Notes under the pieces: model-generated
What the model was told of the DNA's origin: nothing
Database searches by the model: none
Seen by the model: the letters and a program-made list of their open reading frames with translations, nothing else
Assembly: GCA_963792445.1 (NCBI GenBank)
Contig: CAWBWO010000017.1
Span: 575,502 to 639,501 of the forward strand
DNA length: 64,000 bases
Origin: Rummeliibacillus sp963792445
Lineage (GTDB): Bacteria > Bacillota > Bacilli > Bacillales_A > Planococcaceae
Reading direction: 5' to 3'
Part shown: piece by piece, positions 37,918 to 46,827 of the stretch
Layout: every line of letters starts with the position of its first letter
Position numbering within the stretch: the stretch's first letter is position 1
Made by a program: the position numbers and the translations under genes

Positions 37918-38274
37918 TTATTTCCATGTGTTTTCAAAGTCTTTTTCATTAAATCCAATTGTTACTTTTTGACCGTCTGTGACAATCGGTCTTTTGATTA
38001 GCATGCCATCTGAAGCTAGTAATGCGATTTGTTCATCTTCAGACATTTCTTTCAAGCGATCTTTTAGTTGAAGTTCACGATATTTCATTCCTGATGTGTT
38101 AAAGAATTTTTTTAGTGGTAATCCGCTTAATTGCCAGTATTTTCTTAATTCTTCTTGTGTAGGTGTTTCTTCAACGATGTTGTGCGCGGTAAATTCGATG
38201 TTATTTTCTTTTAACCAGGCTTGTGCTTTTCTACAAGTTGTACATTTTGGATAGTGAATCATTTTGATCGTCAT
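37918..38274 (-). CDS. yusI: ArsC/Spx-family protein YusI
   Basis: 118-residue ArsC-like thioredoxin-fold protein: IHYPKCTTCRKAQAWL with CxxC at residues 11-14, then LKDRLKEMSEDEQI and DGMLIKRPIV. Family includes Spx, MgsR and unassigned reductases; there is no Spx-specific RPxxxD DNA/RNAP-binding signature I can point to, so YusI is the best label. Monocistronic between gcvH and the fad operon. Confidence 0.85.
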   Translation of the reverse strand: MTIKMIHYPKCTTCRKAQAWLKENNIEFTAHNIVEETPTQEELRKYWQLSGLPLKKFFNTSGMKYRELQLKDRLKEMSEDEQIALLASDGMLIKRPIVTDGQKVTIGFNEKDFENTWK

Positions 38275-38428
38275 GTAAATACTCCTTTTAAAACGAATTT
38301 TAGTCTCATTTTAATTGTACCTGTGACGCTCAATTTGAAGCAAGAAAACTAAATCCAGAAATATTATGGTCGGGGTTATTGGTTTATATACATGGTATTG
38401 GAGTAAGATTTTGAAAAAACAATTTGAT

Positions 38429-38840
38429 GACAACAATCTCTCCTTAAAAAGTAACAATCCCTTCTAATTTGGCAATAATCTCTCGGTTTTGGAAACAACT
38501 TCATACTATTTTGGTAACAACATTTCGCGTTGACAACAATCTTTTCTAAAAAGGTAACAATCCCTCCTAATTTGGCAACAATCCTCACTTTTGGCAACAA
38601 CTTCAACTTTTTTGGTAACAACATTTTGCGTTGACAACAATCTACTCTTAAAAAGGTAACAATCCCTCCTAATTTGGCAACAATCTACTCACTTTCGGCA
38701 ACAACTCCAACTTTTTCGGTAACAACATTTCGCGATGACAACAATCTACTCTCAAAAGAGTAACAATCCCTCCTAATTTAGCAACAATCTACTCACTTTC
38801 GGCAACAACTTTAATCTTTTTGGCAACAACATTTTCAACC
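38429..38840. repeat. Higher-order tandem array: four ~103-bp units of five ~20-bp sub-repeats
   Basis: Unit starts (GACAACAAT) at 38429, 38532, 38633 and 38737. Each unit carries five words in the same order: GACAACAAT, xGTAACAAT, xGCAAxAAT, GGxAACAAC and GGYAACAAC, separated by variable C/T-rich 11-12-mers. It fills the yusI-fadE intergenic region and has no credible coding frame on either strand. Confidence 0.9.
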
Positions 38841-38865
38841 TTCCTCAAAATACTTTAAATACAAC

Positions 38866-38900
38866 AAAAAAAGAGCCCCAAATCCAAAATTCAGGGCTCA
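38866..38900 (-). terminator. Terminator of the fad operon
   Basis: GAGCCCTGAATTTTGGATTTGGGGCTC then a T-run on the minus strand, after fadE. Confidence 0.85.
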
Positions 38901-38908
38901 CCTAAAGC

Positions 38909-40693
38909 TTATACTGTATATTTTTCCGCTGCGATCAGTTTTACTGATGCTTGGCGTTTTTTTGTGATTAGGTTGTATGGTGTGTGGCGTGTTAGTTTTC
39001 GCAGTGCGGATAGGAGCATGCGTGCTTCGTCGCCTTCTGCTGAAGCGATGATGGTTTCTTTTGCTTCTTTTTCAATTTCGTCAAATGCTTCTTGGGTGAA
39101 GATTTCTGTGTAAAGAATTTTTTGTGCTGCTTTTTCTTCTCCATCGCGGTCAATTGCTTTTTCCGTACGTAGGACAGCTGATTCCATTGCGAATAATTGG
39201 TTTGCGATATTGGCGATGTTTACTAGGATTTCTTGTTCTACTTCTAATTTTGGACCAAAGCGTTGTACAGCTGTGCCTGCTGCTAGTAACGCAATTTTCT
39301 TTGCCATTTTGACTAAATATTTTTCTTGAGCTAGTGGCTCATCGCCGATTTCTTCTGGCATCATGGCTAGTAATTCAGATTGCAGGCTTTGTGCTTGTGC
39401 TAGTAGTGGTAATTCGCCTTTCAATGCTTTTTTCACAAAAGTACCTGGGACAATGAGACGATTAATCTCGTTTGTTCCTTCGAAAATTCGATTAATACGA
39501 GAATCACGATAGATTCGTTCTACTTCGTATTCTTGCATAAAACCATATCCACCATGCAATTGTACGGCTTCATCTGCAATATAATCTAACGTTTCTGAGC
39601 CAAATACTTTATTGATGGAACATTCGATTGCATATTCTGCAATGGAAGCTGCGATACTCTTGCCATCATTTTTTTCTTCATCGCGCAAATTGCTCATACG
39701 GTCTTCGAAATAACCAACAGTACGGTAGATTAATGATTCGGATGCATAGAGTTTAGAAGCCATCGTCGCTAGTTTTTCTTTTGTTAGATTGAAAGATGAA
39801 ATTGGCGTGCCAAATTGTTGACGTCCATTTGTATACGTAATGGCTAACTCAAGTGCGCGTTTTGAAGCACCAATTGTGCCAACGCCTAATTTATAGCGGC
39901 CAATATTCAAAATATTGAAGGCGATGACATGCCCGCGCCCAACTTCGCCTAATAAGTTTTCAACAGGGACTGCAACATCTTCTAAAATCAATGTTCGAGT
40001 TGAAGATGATTTAATACCCATTTTCTTTTCTTCTGCACCAGTTGAAACACCTGAAAATGCACGTTCTACGATAAATGCTGAAAACTTATCGCCATCAATT
40101 TTTGCATAAACGACAAAGACATCCGCGAATCCTGAATTGGTAATCCATTGTTTTTCACCATTTAGGATATAGTGTGTTCCTTCAGCATTTAGTTTGGCAT
40201 TTGTTTTTGCGCCTAAAGCATCAGAGCCTGAACCTGGTTCTGTTAAAGCATACGCTGCAATTAGTTCCCCTGAGGCTAATTTTGGAAGATACTTTTTCTT
40301 TTGATCTTCATTGCCGAATAATACGATTGGGAGCGATCCAATTCCAACATGTGCACCATGAGTAATCGAAAATCCACCTGCTACAGATATTCTTTCAGCA
40401 ATTAACGCAGAAGAAATTTTATCTAAACCAAGTCCTTCATATTCTTCTGGAACGTCTGCTGCTAACAAACCAAGTTCGCCTGCTTTTTTCAACAAACGAA
40501 CAGAGTGTTCAAATTCATGGTTTTCTAATTTATCAACTACAGGCAATACTTCATTTTCAACGAATTCTTCCGTTGTCTTTGCAATCATTTTTTGTTCATC
40601 TGAAAAATCCTCTGGTGTGAACACGCGTTGTGCTTGAATATCCTCCGTTAAAAAGCTGCCACCTTTAATTAGATTCATTGTATTTTCTGCCAT
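38909..40693 (-). CDS. fadE: Acyl-CoA dehydrogenase FadE
   Basis: 594-residue FAD acyl-CoA dehydrogenase (YusJ). Conserved YALTEPGSGSDALGA and WITNSGFADVFVVYAKI in the middle domain, the catalytic region LHGGYGFMQEYEVERIYRDS and NRIFEGTNEINRLIVPG, plus a C-terminal extension of about 180 residues typical of this subfamily. First oxidation step of beta-oxidation. Last gene of fadN-fadA-fadE. Confidence 0.95.
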   Translation of the reverse strand: MAENTMNLIKGGSFLTEDIQAQRVFTPEDFSDEQKMIAKTTEEFVENEVLPVVDKLENHEFEHSVRLLKKAGELGLLAADVPEEYEGLGLDKISSALIAERISVAGGFSITHGAHVGIGSLPIVLFGNEDQKKKYLPKLASGELIAAYALTEPGSGSDALGAKTNAKLNAEGTHYILNGEKQWITNSGFADVFVVYAKIDGDKFSAFIVERAFSGVSTGAEEKKMGIKSSSTRTLILEDVAVPVENLLGEVGRGHVIAFNILNIGRYKLGVGTIGASKRALELAITYTNGRQQFGTPISSFNLTKEKLATMASKLYASESLIYRTVGYFEDRMSNLRDEEKNDGKSIAASIAEYAIECSINKVFGSETLDYIADEAVQLHGGYGFMQEYEVERIYRDSRINRIFEGTNEINRLIVPGTFVKKALKGELPLLAQAQSLQSELLAMMPEEIGDEPLAQEKYLVKMAKKIALLAAGTAVQRFGPKLEVEQEILVNIANIANQLFAMESAVLRTEKAIDRDGEEKAAQKILYTEIFTQEAFDEIEKEAKETIIASAEGDEARMLLSALRKLTRHTPYNLITKKRQASVKLIAAEKYTV

Positions 40694-40729
40694 TCGAATT
40701 CTCCCCTTTGTTTGAATGATTGAATGATA

Positions 40730-41902
40730 TTAAAGTATTTCAAATACGCCGGCTGCTCCCATACCGCCACCAATACACATAGTGACTACCCCATACTTTT
40801 TGCCTTGGCGTTTTAACTCATGAATAAGCTTTAATGTTAAGATTGTGCCTGTTGCTCCTAATGGATGCCCTAAAGCAATGGCGCCACCATTGACATTGAC
40901 TTTCTCTTTGTCGATTCCTAATTCACGTACAACTTGAATGGATTGGGACGCAAAAGCTTCATTGATCTCCCATAAATCAATATCTTCAATCGATAATCCA
41001 GCAATTTTCAATGCTTTTGGAACGGCTACAATTGGTCCAATCCCCATAATTTCTGGTGGTACGCCTCCTACTGCAAATCCTAGGAATTTTGCCATTGGCT
41101 TTAAGCCTTGTTTTTCTGCTTCCTCACGATCCATTACTAATACAGCACCTGCACCATCAGAGGTTTGAGATGAGTTTCCGGCTGTTACACTTCCAGTTAC
41201 TGAAAATGCTGGACGCAAGTTTGCAAGTGTTTCCATTGATGTACCAATTCGAACCCCTTCATCTACTGCAAAAGTAAATTTCTTTACTTGTGGTTTATTG
41301 TTTTCATCTACATAATGCCTTTCAACTTCCACTGGAACGATTTCATCAACAAATTTACCTGCTGCAATGGCTTTGGCAGCAAGTTCATGCGATCTAACTG
41401 CAAAAGCATCTTGCTCTTCACGGCTTACTTCATATTTCTTTGCAACCTCTTCGGCAGTATGCCCCATACTCATATAGTATTGAGGTGCTACTTCTGCTAG
41501 TTTTGCATTCGGACGAAGCACATTTCCCGTCATTGGTACCAAACTCATAGATTCAATCCCACCTGCAATAATGGCAGTGGAGTGACCAAGCATTACTCGT
41601 TCTGCAGCATAAGCAATAGACTGTAACCCGGATGAACAGAATCGATTCACTGTACTAGCAGGTGTCGTATCAGGTAAACCTGCCAATGCACCAATAATTC
41701 GGGCAACATTCATCCCTTGTTCTGCTTCTGGTATTGCACAACCTATGATTAAATCATCTATTGGACCAACATAACCGGATCGCTTTAAGGTTTCTTTTAC
41801 AACTAAAGCTCCTAAATCATCTGGTCTAACCGTCGCCAATGACCCTTTTTTTGCTTTTCCAATTGGTGTTCTTGCACCTGCTACAATTACGGCTTCACGC
41901 AT
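40730..41902 (-). CDS. fadA: Acetyl-CoA acyltransferase (thiolase) FadA
   Basis: 390-residue thiolase (YusK). Nucleophilic Cys in NRFCSSGLQSIAYAA, NEAFASQ, GGAIALGHPLGATGTI and the C-terminal catalytic MCIGGGMGAAG. Cleaves 3-ketoacyl-CoA. Twenty-eight bases after fadN, RBS AGGGGG. Confidence 0.97.
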   Translation of the reverse strand: MREAVIVAGARTPIGKAKKGSLATVRPDDLGALVVKETLKRSGYVGPIDDLIIGCAIPEAEQGMNVARIIGALAGLPDTTPASTVNRFCSSGLQSIAYAAERVMLGHSTAIIAGGIESMSLVPMTGNVLRPNAKLAEVAPQYYMSMGHTAEEVAKKYEVSREEQDAFAVRSHELAAKAIAAGKFVDEIVPVEVERHYVDENNKPQVKKFTFAVDEGVRIGTSMETLANLRPAFSVTGSVTAGNSSQTSDGAGAVLVMDREEAEKQGLKPMAKFLGFAVGGVPPEIMGIGPIVAVPKALKIAGLSIEDIDLWEINEAFASQSIQVVRELGIDKEKVNVNGGAIALGHPLGATGTILTLKLIHELKRQGKKYGVVTMCIGGGMGAAGVFEIL

Positions 41903-41930
41903 ATGATTTCCCCCTAATCACTACAAACAT

Positions 41931-44318
41931 TTAGTTACGTAATGGTTTACCTTTCATAAGCATGTGTTGCATTCTTGCTTGTGACTTTGGATGACTAACT
42001 AGACTAATAAACGCTTCTCTTTCAAGATTTAATAGGTATTGTTCATCTACTAACGTGCCGTATGGAACTTTCCCTCCTGCAATGACATAAGCTAATTTCT
42101 TCGCGATCAATAAATCATGTTCACTTATAAAGCCCGATAGCAGTAGGTTTTGAGCGCCCAGCAATAATGTCGCATAACCCGGTTCTCCGACAACAGGGAC
42201 TTTTTCACGTACAGGAGGTCTGTATCCTTCATTTGAAAGTGCTAATACGGCTTGTTTAGCATCATATAGTTGATGTTCTGGATTCACACTGACTCCATCT
42301 GCAAAATCCAAGAAATTATTCTCTCTTGCTTCCTCACCAGAAGTCGATACTTTTGCCATTGCAATGGATTCAAATACTTTGTTTGCAACGGCTTGCAAAT
42401 CAATCTCCACACCATTCGGTAGGCCTTTTAAATGTTTTAAATAAAGTTCTTTATTGCCTCCACCGCCTGGAATCAATCCAACACCCGTTTCAACTAAGCC
42501 CATATAGGTTTCCATTGAGGCTTGAATATGAGCAGATGGTAAGCAAACTTCCGCACCACCACCAAGTGTCATCCCAAATGGTGCTGTCACAATTGGTTTC
42601 TCAGAATACTTGATGCGTAATGTAGCTTGTTGGAATGTATTGATGATATGTTCTAATTCAAACAAATTATCATCTTGTGCTTCCATCAGAATCATGGCTA
42701 GATTCGCACCAACCGAGAAGTTTTTGCCCTGGTTTCCTATTACCATCCCTTTGTAATCAGAAGAGTTTAGTAAATCCAAACCGTGATTTAAGATTTGCAT
42801 GATATCTAAACCTAAAGCATTGGATTTTGAATGAAATTCCAATAACAATACTTGATCGCCAAAATCTATTAAACTAGCACCTGCATTACTTTTGAGTACG
42901 CCATACTTTTTCTTATAGCGTTTTAAGTCGATCGCTTTTTCATTGAATGGTACAGGTGTATAGTCCTCTCCATCAAAATAAGCTAAATCCCCATCAATTT
43001 CAGAATAGAAACGAGTAAACCCTTTTTCTAATAGTGTTATGACAAAGGATGGAATTTCCAATCCTTCATCCTGCATTTTTTCTACAGACTCTTTCACGCC
43101 AATGGCATCCCAAATTTCAAATGGCCCTTGTGCCCATCCGAATCCCCATTTCATCGCGTTGTCAATGGCTACGATATCGTCTGCTATTTCGCCAAGTAAT
43201 TTTGCTGCGTAACAAAGCGTTGGTGCGAAAATTCCCCATAGTAATTCACCAGTACGGTCTTTTGCGTATGTGAGCGTTTTCACTTTAGCAGCTAATCCTT
43301 TTTGCTGTTTTGCTAATTCGATTGAAGGTGTTTTCAATTTTTTTACTGCTTCGTATTCGAATGTATCTAAATTTAATTCCAGTATTTCTTTTCCTTTTTT
43401 CAAAAAGAATCCTTGGCCTGACTTTGCTCCTAGCCATCCTTGGTCGACCATCTTTTGCAAATAAGTTGGTACTTCAAATACTTTTTGCTCTTCCCCTGTT
43501 GTATGGTCATAAACGTTTTTCGCTACATGGACAAACGTATCTAACCCTACTACGTCTAATGTTCGAAGTGTTGCTGATTTTGGTCGGCCGATTAATGGAC
43601 CCGTTACAGAATCTACTTCACCAACTGAATAGCCTTTTTCTTTCATCACTTGTAATGTAATGAGCAATCCGTATGTACCGATACGGTTTCCGATAAAGTT
43701 CGGTGTATCCTTTGCAAGTACAACCCCTTTACCTAAGCTGTTTTCTCCGAATTGTTGCATGAATTCAACCACTTCAGGCAGCGTATCTTGTGCTGGTATC
43801 ACTTCTAGTAACTTCAAATACCGAGGTGGATTAAAGAAATGCGTTCCTAAGAAATGTTTTTTAAAATCTTCTGAACGTCCTTCAGTCATCATATTAATAC
43901 TAATACCTGAAGTATTTGAGCTAACGATTGTACCCGGCTTACGTACTGAATCTACTTTTTCAAATAAGCTTTTCTTAATATCTAGTCTCTCTGTTACGAC
44001 TTCGATGATCCAATCTACATCTGTTAATTTGTTTAAATCATCTTCTAAATTTCCAATCGTTATTAAATTTAAGCTTTTTTTCGTCGTTAATGGCGCCGGT
44101 TTTTGTTTCAAGAGTTTTTGCACAGCACTTGCTGCAAAACGATTTCTAACACTAGAATCTTCTAGCGTAAGCCCCTTTGCTTCCTCTTCTTTTGAAAGTT
44201 CTTTTGGCATGATATCTAGCAGTAATGTTGGAATTCCGATATTTGCTAAATGTGCTGCAATGCCAGAACCCATCACGCCTGAACCAAGTACAGCTGCTTT
44301 TCTAATATGATAAGTCAT
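41931..44318 (-). CDS. fadN: 3-hydroxyacyl-CoA dehydrogenase/enoyl-CoA hydratase FadN
   Basis: 795-residue multifunctional beta-oxidation enzyme (YusL). N-terminal NAD-binding VLGSGVMGSGIAAHLANIG, dehydrogenase motif LGTHFFNPPRYLKLLEV, and a C-terminal crotonase-type domain with the oxyanion segment GKNFSVGANLAM and MTLGGGAEVCLP. ATG 44318 (MTYHIRKAAVLG) follows GGGGAGG. First gene of the operon, behind a FadR operator. Confidence 0.96.
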   Translation of the reverse strand: MTYHIRKAAVLGSGVMGSGIAAHLANIGIPTLLLDIMPKELSKEEEAKGLTLEDSSVRNRFAASAVQKLLKQKPAPLTTKKSLNLITIGNLEDDLNKLTDVDWIIEVVTERLDIKKSLFEKVDSVRKPGTIVSSNTSGISINMMTEGRSEDFKKHFLGTHFFNPPRYLKLLEVIPAQDTLPEVVEFMQQFGENSLGKGVVLAKDTPNFIGNRIGTYGLLITLQVMKEKGYSVGEVDSVTGPLIGRPKSATLRTLDVVGLDTFVHVAKNVYDHTTGEEQKVFEVPTYLQKMVDQGWLGAKSGQGFFLKKGKEILELNLDTFEYEAVKKLKTPSIELAKQQKGLAAKVKTLTYAKDRTGELLWGIFAPTLCYAAKLLGEIADDIVAIDNAMKWGFGWAQGPFEIWDAIGVKESVEKMQDEGLEIPSFVITLLEKGFTRFYSEIDGDLAYFDGEDYTPVPFNEKAIDLKRYKKKYGVLKSNAGASLIDFGDQVLLLEFHSKSNALGLDIMQILNHGLDLLNSSDYKGMVIGNQGKNFSVGANLAMILMEAQDDNLFELEHIINTFQQATLRIKYSEKPIVTAPFGMTLGGGAEVCLPSAHIQASMETYMGLVETGVGLIPGGGGNKELYLKHLKGLPNGVEIDLQAVANKVFESIAMAKVSTSGEEARENNFLDFADGVSVNPEHQLYDAKQAVLALSNEGYRPPVREKVPVVGEPGYATLLLGAQNLLLSGFISEHDLLIAKKLAYVIAGGKVPYGTLVDEQYLLNLEREAFISLVSHPKSQARMQHMLMKGKPLRN

Positions 44319-44343
44319 GAGCAAATCCTCCCCTTTGTTTTAT

Positions 44344-44361
44344 TGAATGAATGCTCATTCA
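44344..44361. promoter_or_regulatory. FadR operator
   Basis: TGAATGAATGCTCATTCA, a dyad matching the B. subtilis FadR (TetR-family) consensus TGAATGAMTANTCATTCA at all but one of the specified positions. It lies in the fadN 5' untranslated region, 26 bases before the ATG. FadR would repress until long-chain acyl-CoA releases it. Confidence 0.9.
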
Positions 44362-44402
44362 TTTTATTGCTAAAAAAAATAAAACTTTCTTATCTGGAAT
44401 TT

Positions 44403-44431
44403 ATTTTAGCCTATTCTATGAATTTTCGCAA
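44403..44431 (-). promoter_or_regulatory. SigA-type promoter of fadNAE
   Basis: Minus strand TTGCGA, 17 bases, TAAAAT. The FadR site begins about 40 bases downstream of the -10, consistent with a roadblock type of repression. Confidence 0.6.
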
Positions 44432-44585
44432 CGAAAAAATCGCATTATTTACAATAAAATGTAACGATTTACTATTTTAAGAGAGGAATTTGCTGGATTA
44501 TACAAATCACCATTCCATTGAAAACAATTTACTAGCACTTTGGCCCACTATACGTGTAGACTAAAGCAATAGGAGGGATATATCA

Positions 44586-44912
44586 ATGCAACCAATTTTA
44601 TCTGAAGAACAATTTAACGAAATCATTTCATCATCTCAACCAGTGATTGTCAAATTCTTTGCTGGCTGGTGCCCTGACTGCTCACGTATGAACATGTTCA
44701 TCGATCCAATCATCGAAGAATACAACCAATTCACTTGGTACGAAATCAACCGTGATGATTTCCCAGAGCTATCTGACAAATATCAAGTAATGGGGATTCC
44801 AAGTCTGTTAATCTTCAAAGATGGAGAAAAACTTGCTCACTTGCACAGTGCAAATGCGAAAACTCCTCAAGATGTAACTGATTATTTAAATGCAAATGTT
44901 CAAAACGTATAA
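44586..44912 (+). CDS. Thioredoxin-family protein
   Basis: 108-residue cytoplasmic thioredoxin-like protein with active site FAGWCPDCSRM (CPDC) and cis-Pro segment MGIPSLLIFKDGE. The atypical CPDC rather than CGPC suggests a specialised reductase, similar to YtpP/YusE-type proteins. ATG at 44586 follows AGGAGGG. Confidence 0.88.
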   Translation: MQPILSEEQFNEIISSSQPVIVKFFAGWCPDCSRMNMFIDPIIEEYNQFTWYEINRDDFPELSDKYQVMGIPSLLIFKDGEKLAHLHSANAKTPQDVTDYLNANVQNV

Positions 44913-44966
44913 AGTATAACTTCATTGAGTTATACTCCCCGTTCATGCGGGATGATAATTATCTTT

Positions 44967-44999
44967 AAAGGCTTACTTAAACAGTAGGCCTTTTTTATT
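44967..44999 (+). terminator. Terminator after the thioredoxin gene
   Basis: AAAGGCTTAC-TTAAACA-GTAGGCCTTTTTT. Confidence 0.9.
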
Positions 45000-45058
45000 T
45001 TATAAAGTTATACTAGTTGTAGTGCAGAGGATAAAATTTGAACCTAATGGAGGCAACT

Positions 45059-45577
45059 ATGCGAATACAGTTACCAGTAGAAGGACAATCTCAATATGCC
45101 CCATCTGTCTATGACAAATATCAAAACTCAGCTTGTGGTCCAACAACTGCATATGTATTGCTCAACTATCTACAACCAGATAAACAAAAAAGCATCAATC
45201 AGCTCTACAAGTTGCTTGGATGCACAAGAATCGGTCTATTTTCGCACCGCATGATTCGCAATTTGAAAAGGATTCTTGGTCCGACGTTCGATGTTCGCAC
45301 TTGTAGTCTAAATGATGCTCTAAAAGAAATTGAGGCTGGTCGCCCTGTTATGATGAAATTTGATCGATACTTTTCTCTTCATTTTTCCTTTAAAGGGGAT
45401 TTCAACTATCATTGGGTACCACTTATTGGTTTTGAAAAAACGGAAGATGATGTTCTTTTAATCATTCATGATAATGGAGCTCGAAATCGTGATAGTATGA
45501 TCCGTGAAATTTCTTATCAAAAAAACCGAAAAATACTTAGCTTCATTAAAATAGCGCCAATTCCATTACATCAATGA
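45059..45577 (+). CDS. C39-like (papain-fold) peptidase domain protein
   Basis: 172-residue soluble protein with the C39/papain-like pattern: catalytic-type Cys in NSACGPTTAYVLLNYL, His in FNYHWVPLIGFEK and a following DNGARNRD. No signal peptide or transporter domain, so an intracellular stand-alone C39-like protein. ATG at 45059 (MRIQLPVEGQSQ) has GGAGG five bases upstream; the upstream start at 45038 has none. Its last 12 bases overlap the convergent exonuclease gene. Confidence 0.75.
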   Translation: MRIQLPVEGQSQYAPSVYDKYQNSACGPTTAYVLLNYLQPDKQKSINQLYKLLGCTRIGLFSHRMIRNLKRILGPTFDVRTCSLNDALKEIEAGRPVMMKFDRYFSLHFSFKGDFNYHWVPLIGFEKTEDDVLLIIHDNGARNRDSMIREISYQKNRKILSFIKIAPIPLHQ

Positions 45578-46444
45578 ACGCGCATGGCGAGAGATTAGTG
45601 AATAACCTTCCATTGTTAGTTGCTCAAGTTTCGCTTGATCCCAAATTGGTAGTTCACAATCATCAATCGTTGCGTCAATTGGGACATTTGTTTTGATTCT
45701 AGCTAATTCTAGTGATAGTTTTAGCATTTCTTCATTTTCTTGAATTTTCGTCCGTTGTGCTGGTTTTAGTTCATCAATGGAAGCTAGGACACCGCCAACA
45801 GAACCGTATGATTGGATTAACTTTAATGCAGTTTTTGGTCCGATTCCCTTCACACCTGGATAGCCATCACTCGTATCGCCCATAAATGCTTTGACATCCG
45901 CAAATAGTGGTGGTTCTATTGCGTATTCTTCTTTAAAACGTTCTTCGCTATAAATGTTATATTCTGTATAACCTTTTTTCGTTAAAGCAATGGTTGTAGA
46001 AGGATTTAATAATTGAAGTAAATCTTTATCCCCGCTGATAACAGTGATTCTTGCTTCATCTCTCCATTTATTAACAATGGAACCGATTGTATCATCTGCT
46101 TCCATTCCTACCGTTCCAAAGTTTTTCCAACCGATCATTTCGGACACATCACGTGCCATATCAAATTGTGGTTTTAACTCATCTGGTGGTGCTGGTCGAT
46201 TTGCTTTATATCCATCAAACAGGTCATTGCGAAATGTATGAACACCCATATCCCAACAAACTGCAATATGTGTAGGACGAATAATCGATTGTGCACTCAA
46301 TACATGTCTCGCAAAACCTTGTACGCCATTTGTTGGTGTGCCGTCCGCTTTTCTAAAAAATTGATGCATAGGCGCTGTGGCAAAAAAAGAACGGAAAAGA
46401 AGCGCCATACCGTCAACTACTAATATATGAGGTTGATTTTCCAA
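45566..46444 (-). CDS. 5'-3' exonuclease (YpcP-like)
   Basis: 292-residue stand-alone flap-endonuclease-type nuclease homologous to the N-terminal domain of DNA polymerase I. Metal sites: VVDGMALLFRSFF, GMEADDTIGS, VISGDKDLLQL and FMGDTSDGYPGVKGIGPKTA (helix-hairpin-helix). Probably removes RNA primers/flaps. No DNA polymerase domain follows. Confidence 0.92.
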   Translation of the reverse strand: MENQPHILVVDGMALLFRSFFATAPMHQFFRKADGTPTNGVQGFARHVLSAQSIIRPTHIAVCWDMGVHTFRNDLFDGYKANRPAPPDELKPQFDMARDVSEMIGWKNFGTVGMEADDTIGSIVNKWRDEARITVISGDKDLLQLLNPSTTIALTKKGYTEYNIYSEERFKEEYAIEPPLFADVKAFMGDTSDGYPGVKGIGPKTALKLIQSYGSVGGVLASIDELKPAQRTKIQENEEMLKLSLELARIKTNVPIDATIDDCELPIWDQAKLEQLTMEGYSLISRHARSLM

Positions 46445-46565
46445 AATAAAACTCTCTCCATTCGTAAACTATTAAAGTCTTAAGTAAATATTATACCAAA
46501 AATAGTTTCCAAAGAAGATTCTAACTACTAATTTAAATAGAGGTAATTTTTGAGAGTTCTAGAAA

Positions 46566-46595
46566 AGCGCCCTCTCCTAAGAAGGAGGGTCTCAA
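46566..46595 (-). terminator. Possible terminator downstream of hutH
   Basis: On the minus strand CCCTCCT-TCTT-AGGAGAGGG then CGCTTTTCT, beyond the bcr1-like element. Confidence 0.45.
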
Positions 46596-46614
46596 CACTT
46601 TTTACTACATGGAC

Positions 46615-46827
46615 ATAAAGAGAAACTCAATCAGTAGGGGACTTTTCCCCAATGATAAATAGGAACTTAAGGCTTAAGCTCGCCACGTCCTGTGGAAACA
46701 CCTGAGTGACAGGCATCCTTCCAGCCCGAACCAATCAGGCTTTTACAGGCAGTAATCTCCCACCTGCTTCTTCGAATTTTCTAAAGCCTAGAGGTGGTAA
46801 TTTTACTGCCCGTTAATGCGGGATAAA
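46615..46827 (-). repeat. bcr1-like mobile repeat, copy A, inserted at the hutH 3' end
   Basis: Read on the minus strand: TTTAT, CCCGCATTAACGGGCAGTAA, GTGGGAGATTACTGCC, CTGATTGGTTCGGGCT, then CTGATTGAGTTTCTC and TTTAT again (duplicated target at both ends). 213 bp; shares its ends and several internal blocks with copy B (57842-57994) but carries about 60 bp more in the middle. The start of the element codes the last residues of hutH. Confidence 0.8.

Noticed and set aside
38429..38840. CRISPR array
   Set aside because: Repeat words are only about 9 bases, spacing about 20, the larger unit is itself repeated with its spacers, and no cas genes are in the window.
44586..44912. Operon with fadN
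   Set aside because: It is on the opposite strand and has its own binding site and terminator.
44938..44960. Remnant of a bcr1-like element after the thioredoxin gene
   Set aside because: TACTCCCCGTTCATGCGGGAT resembles the element end over 21 bases, but no other part of the element or TTTAT duplication is present.
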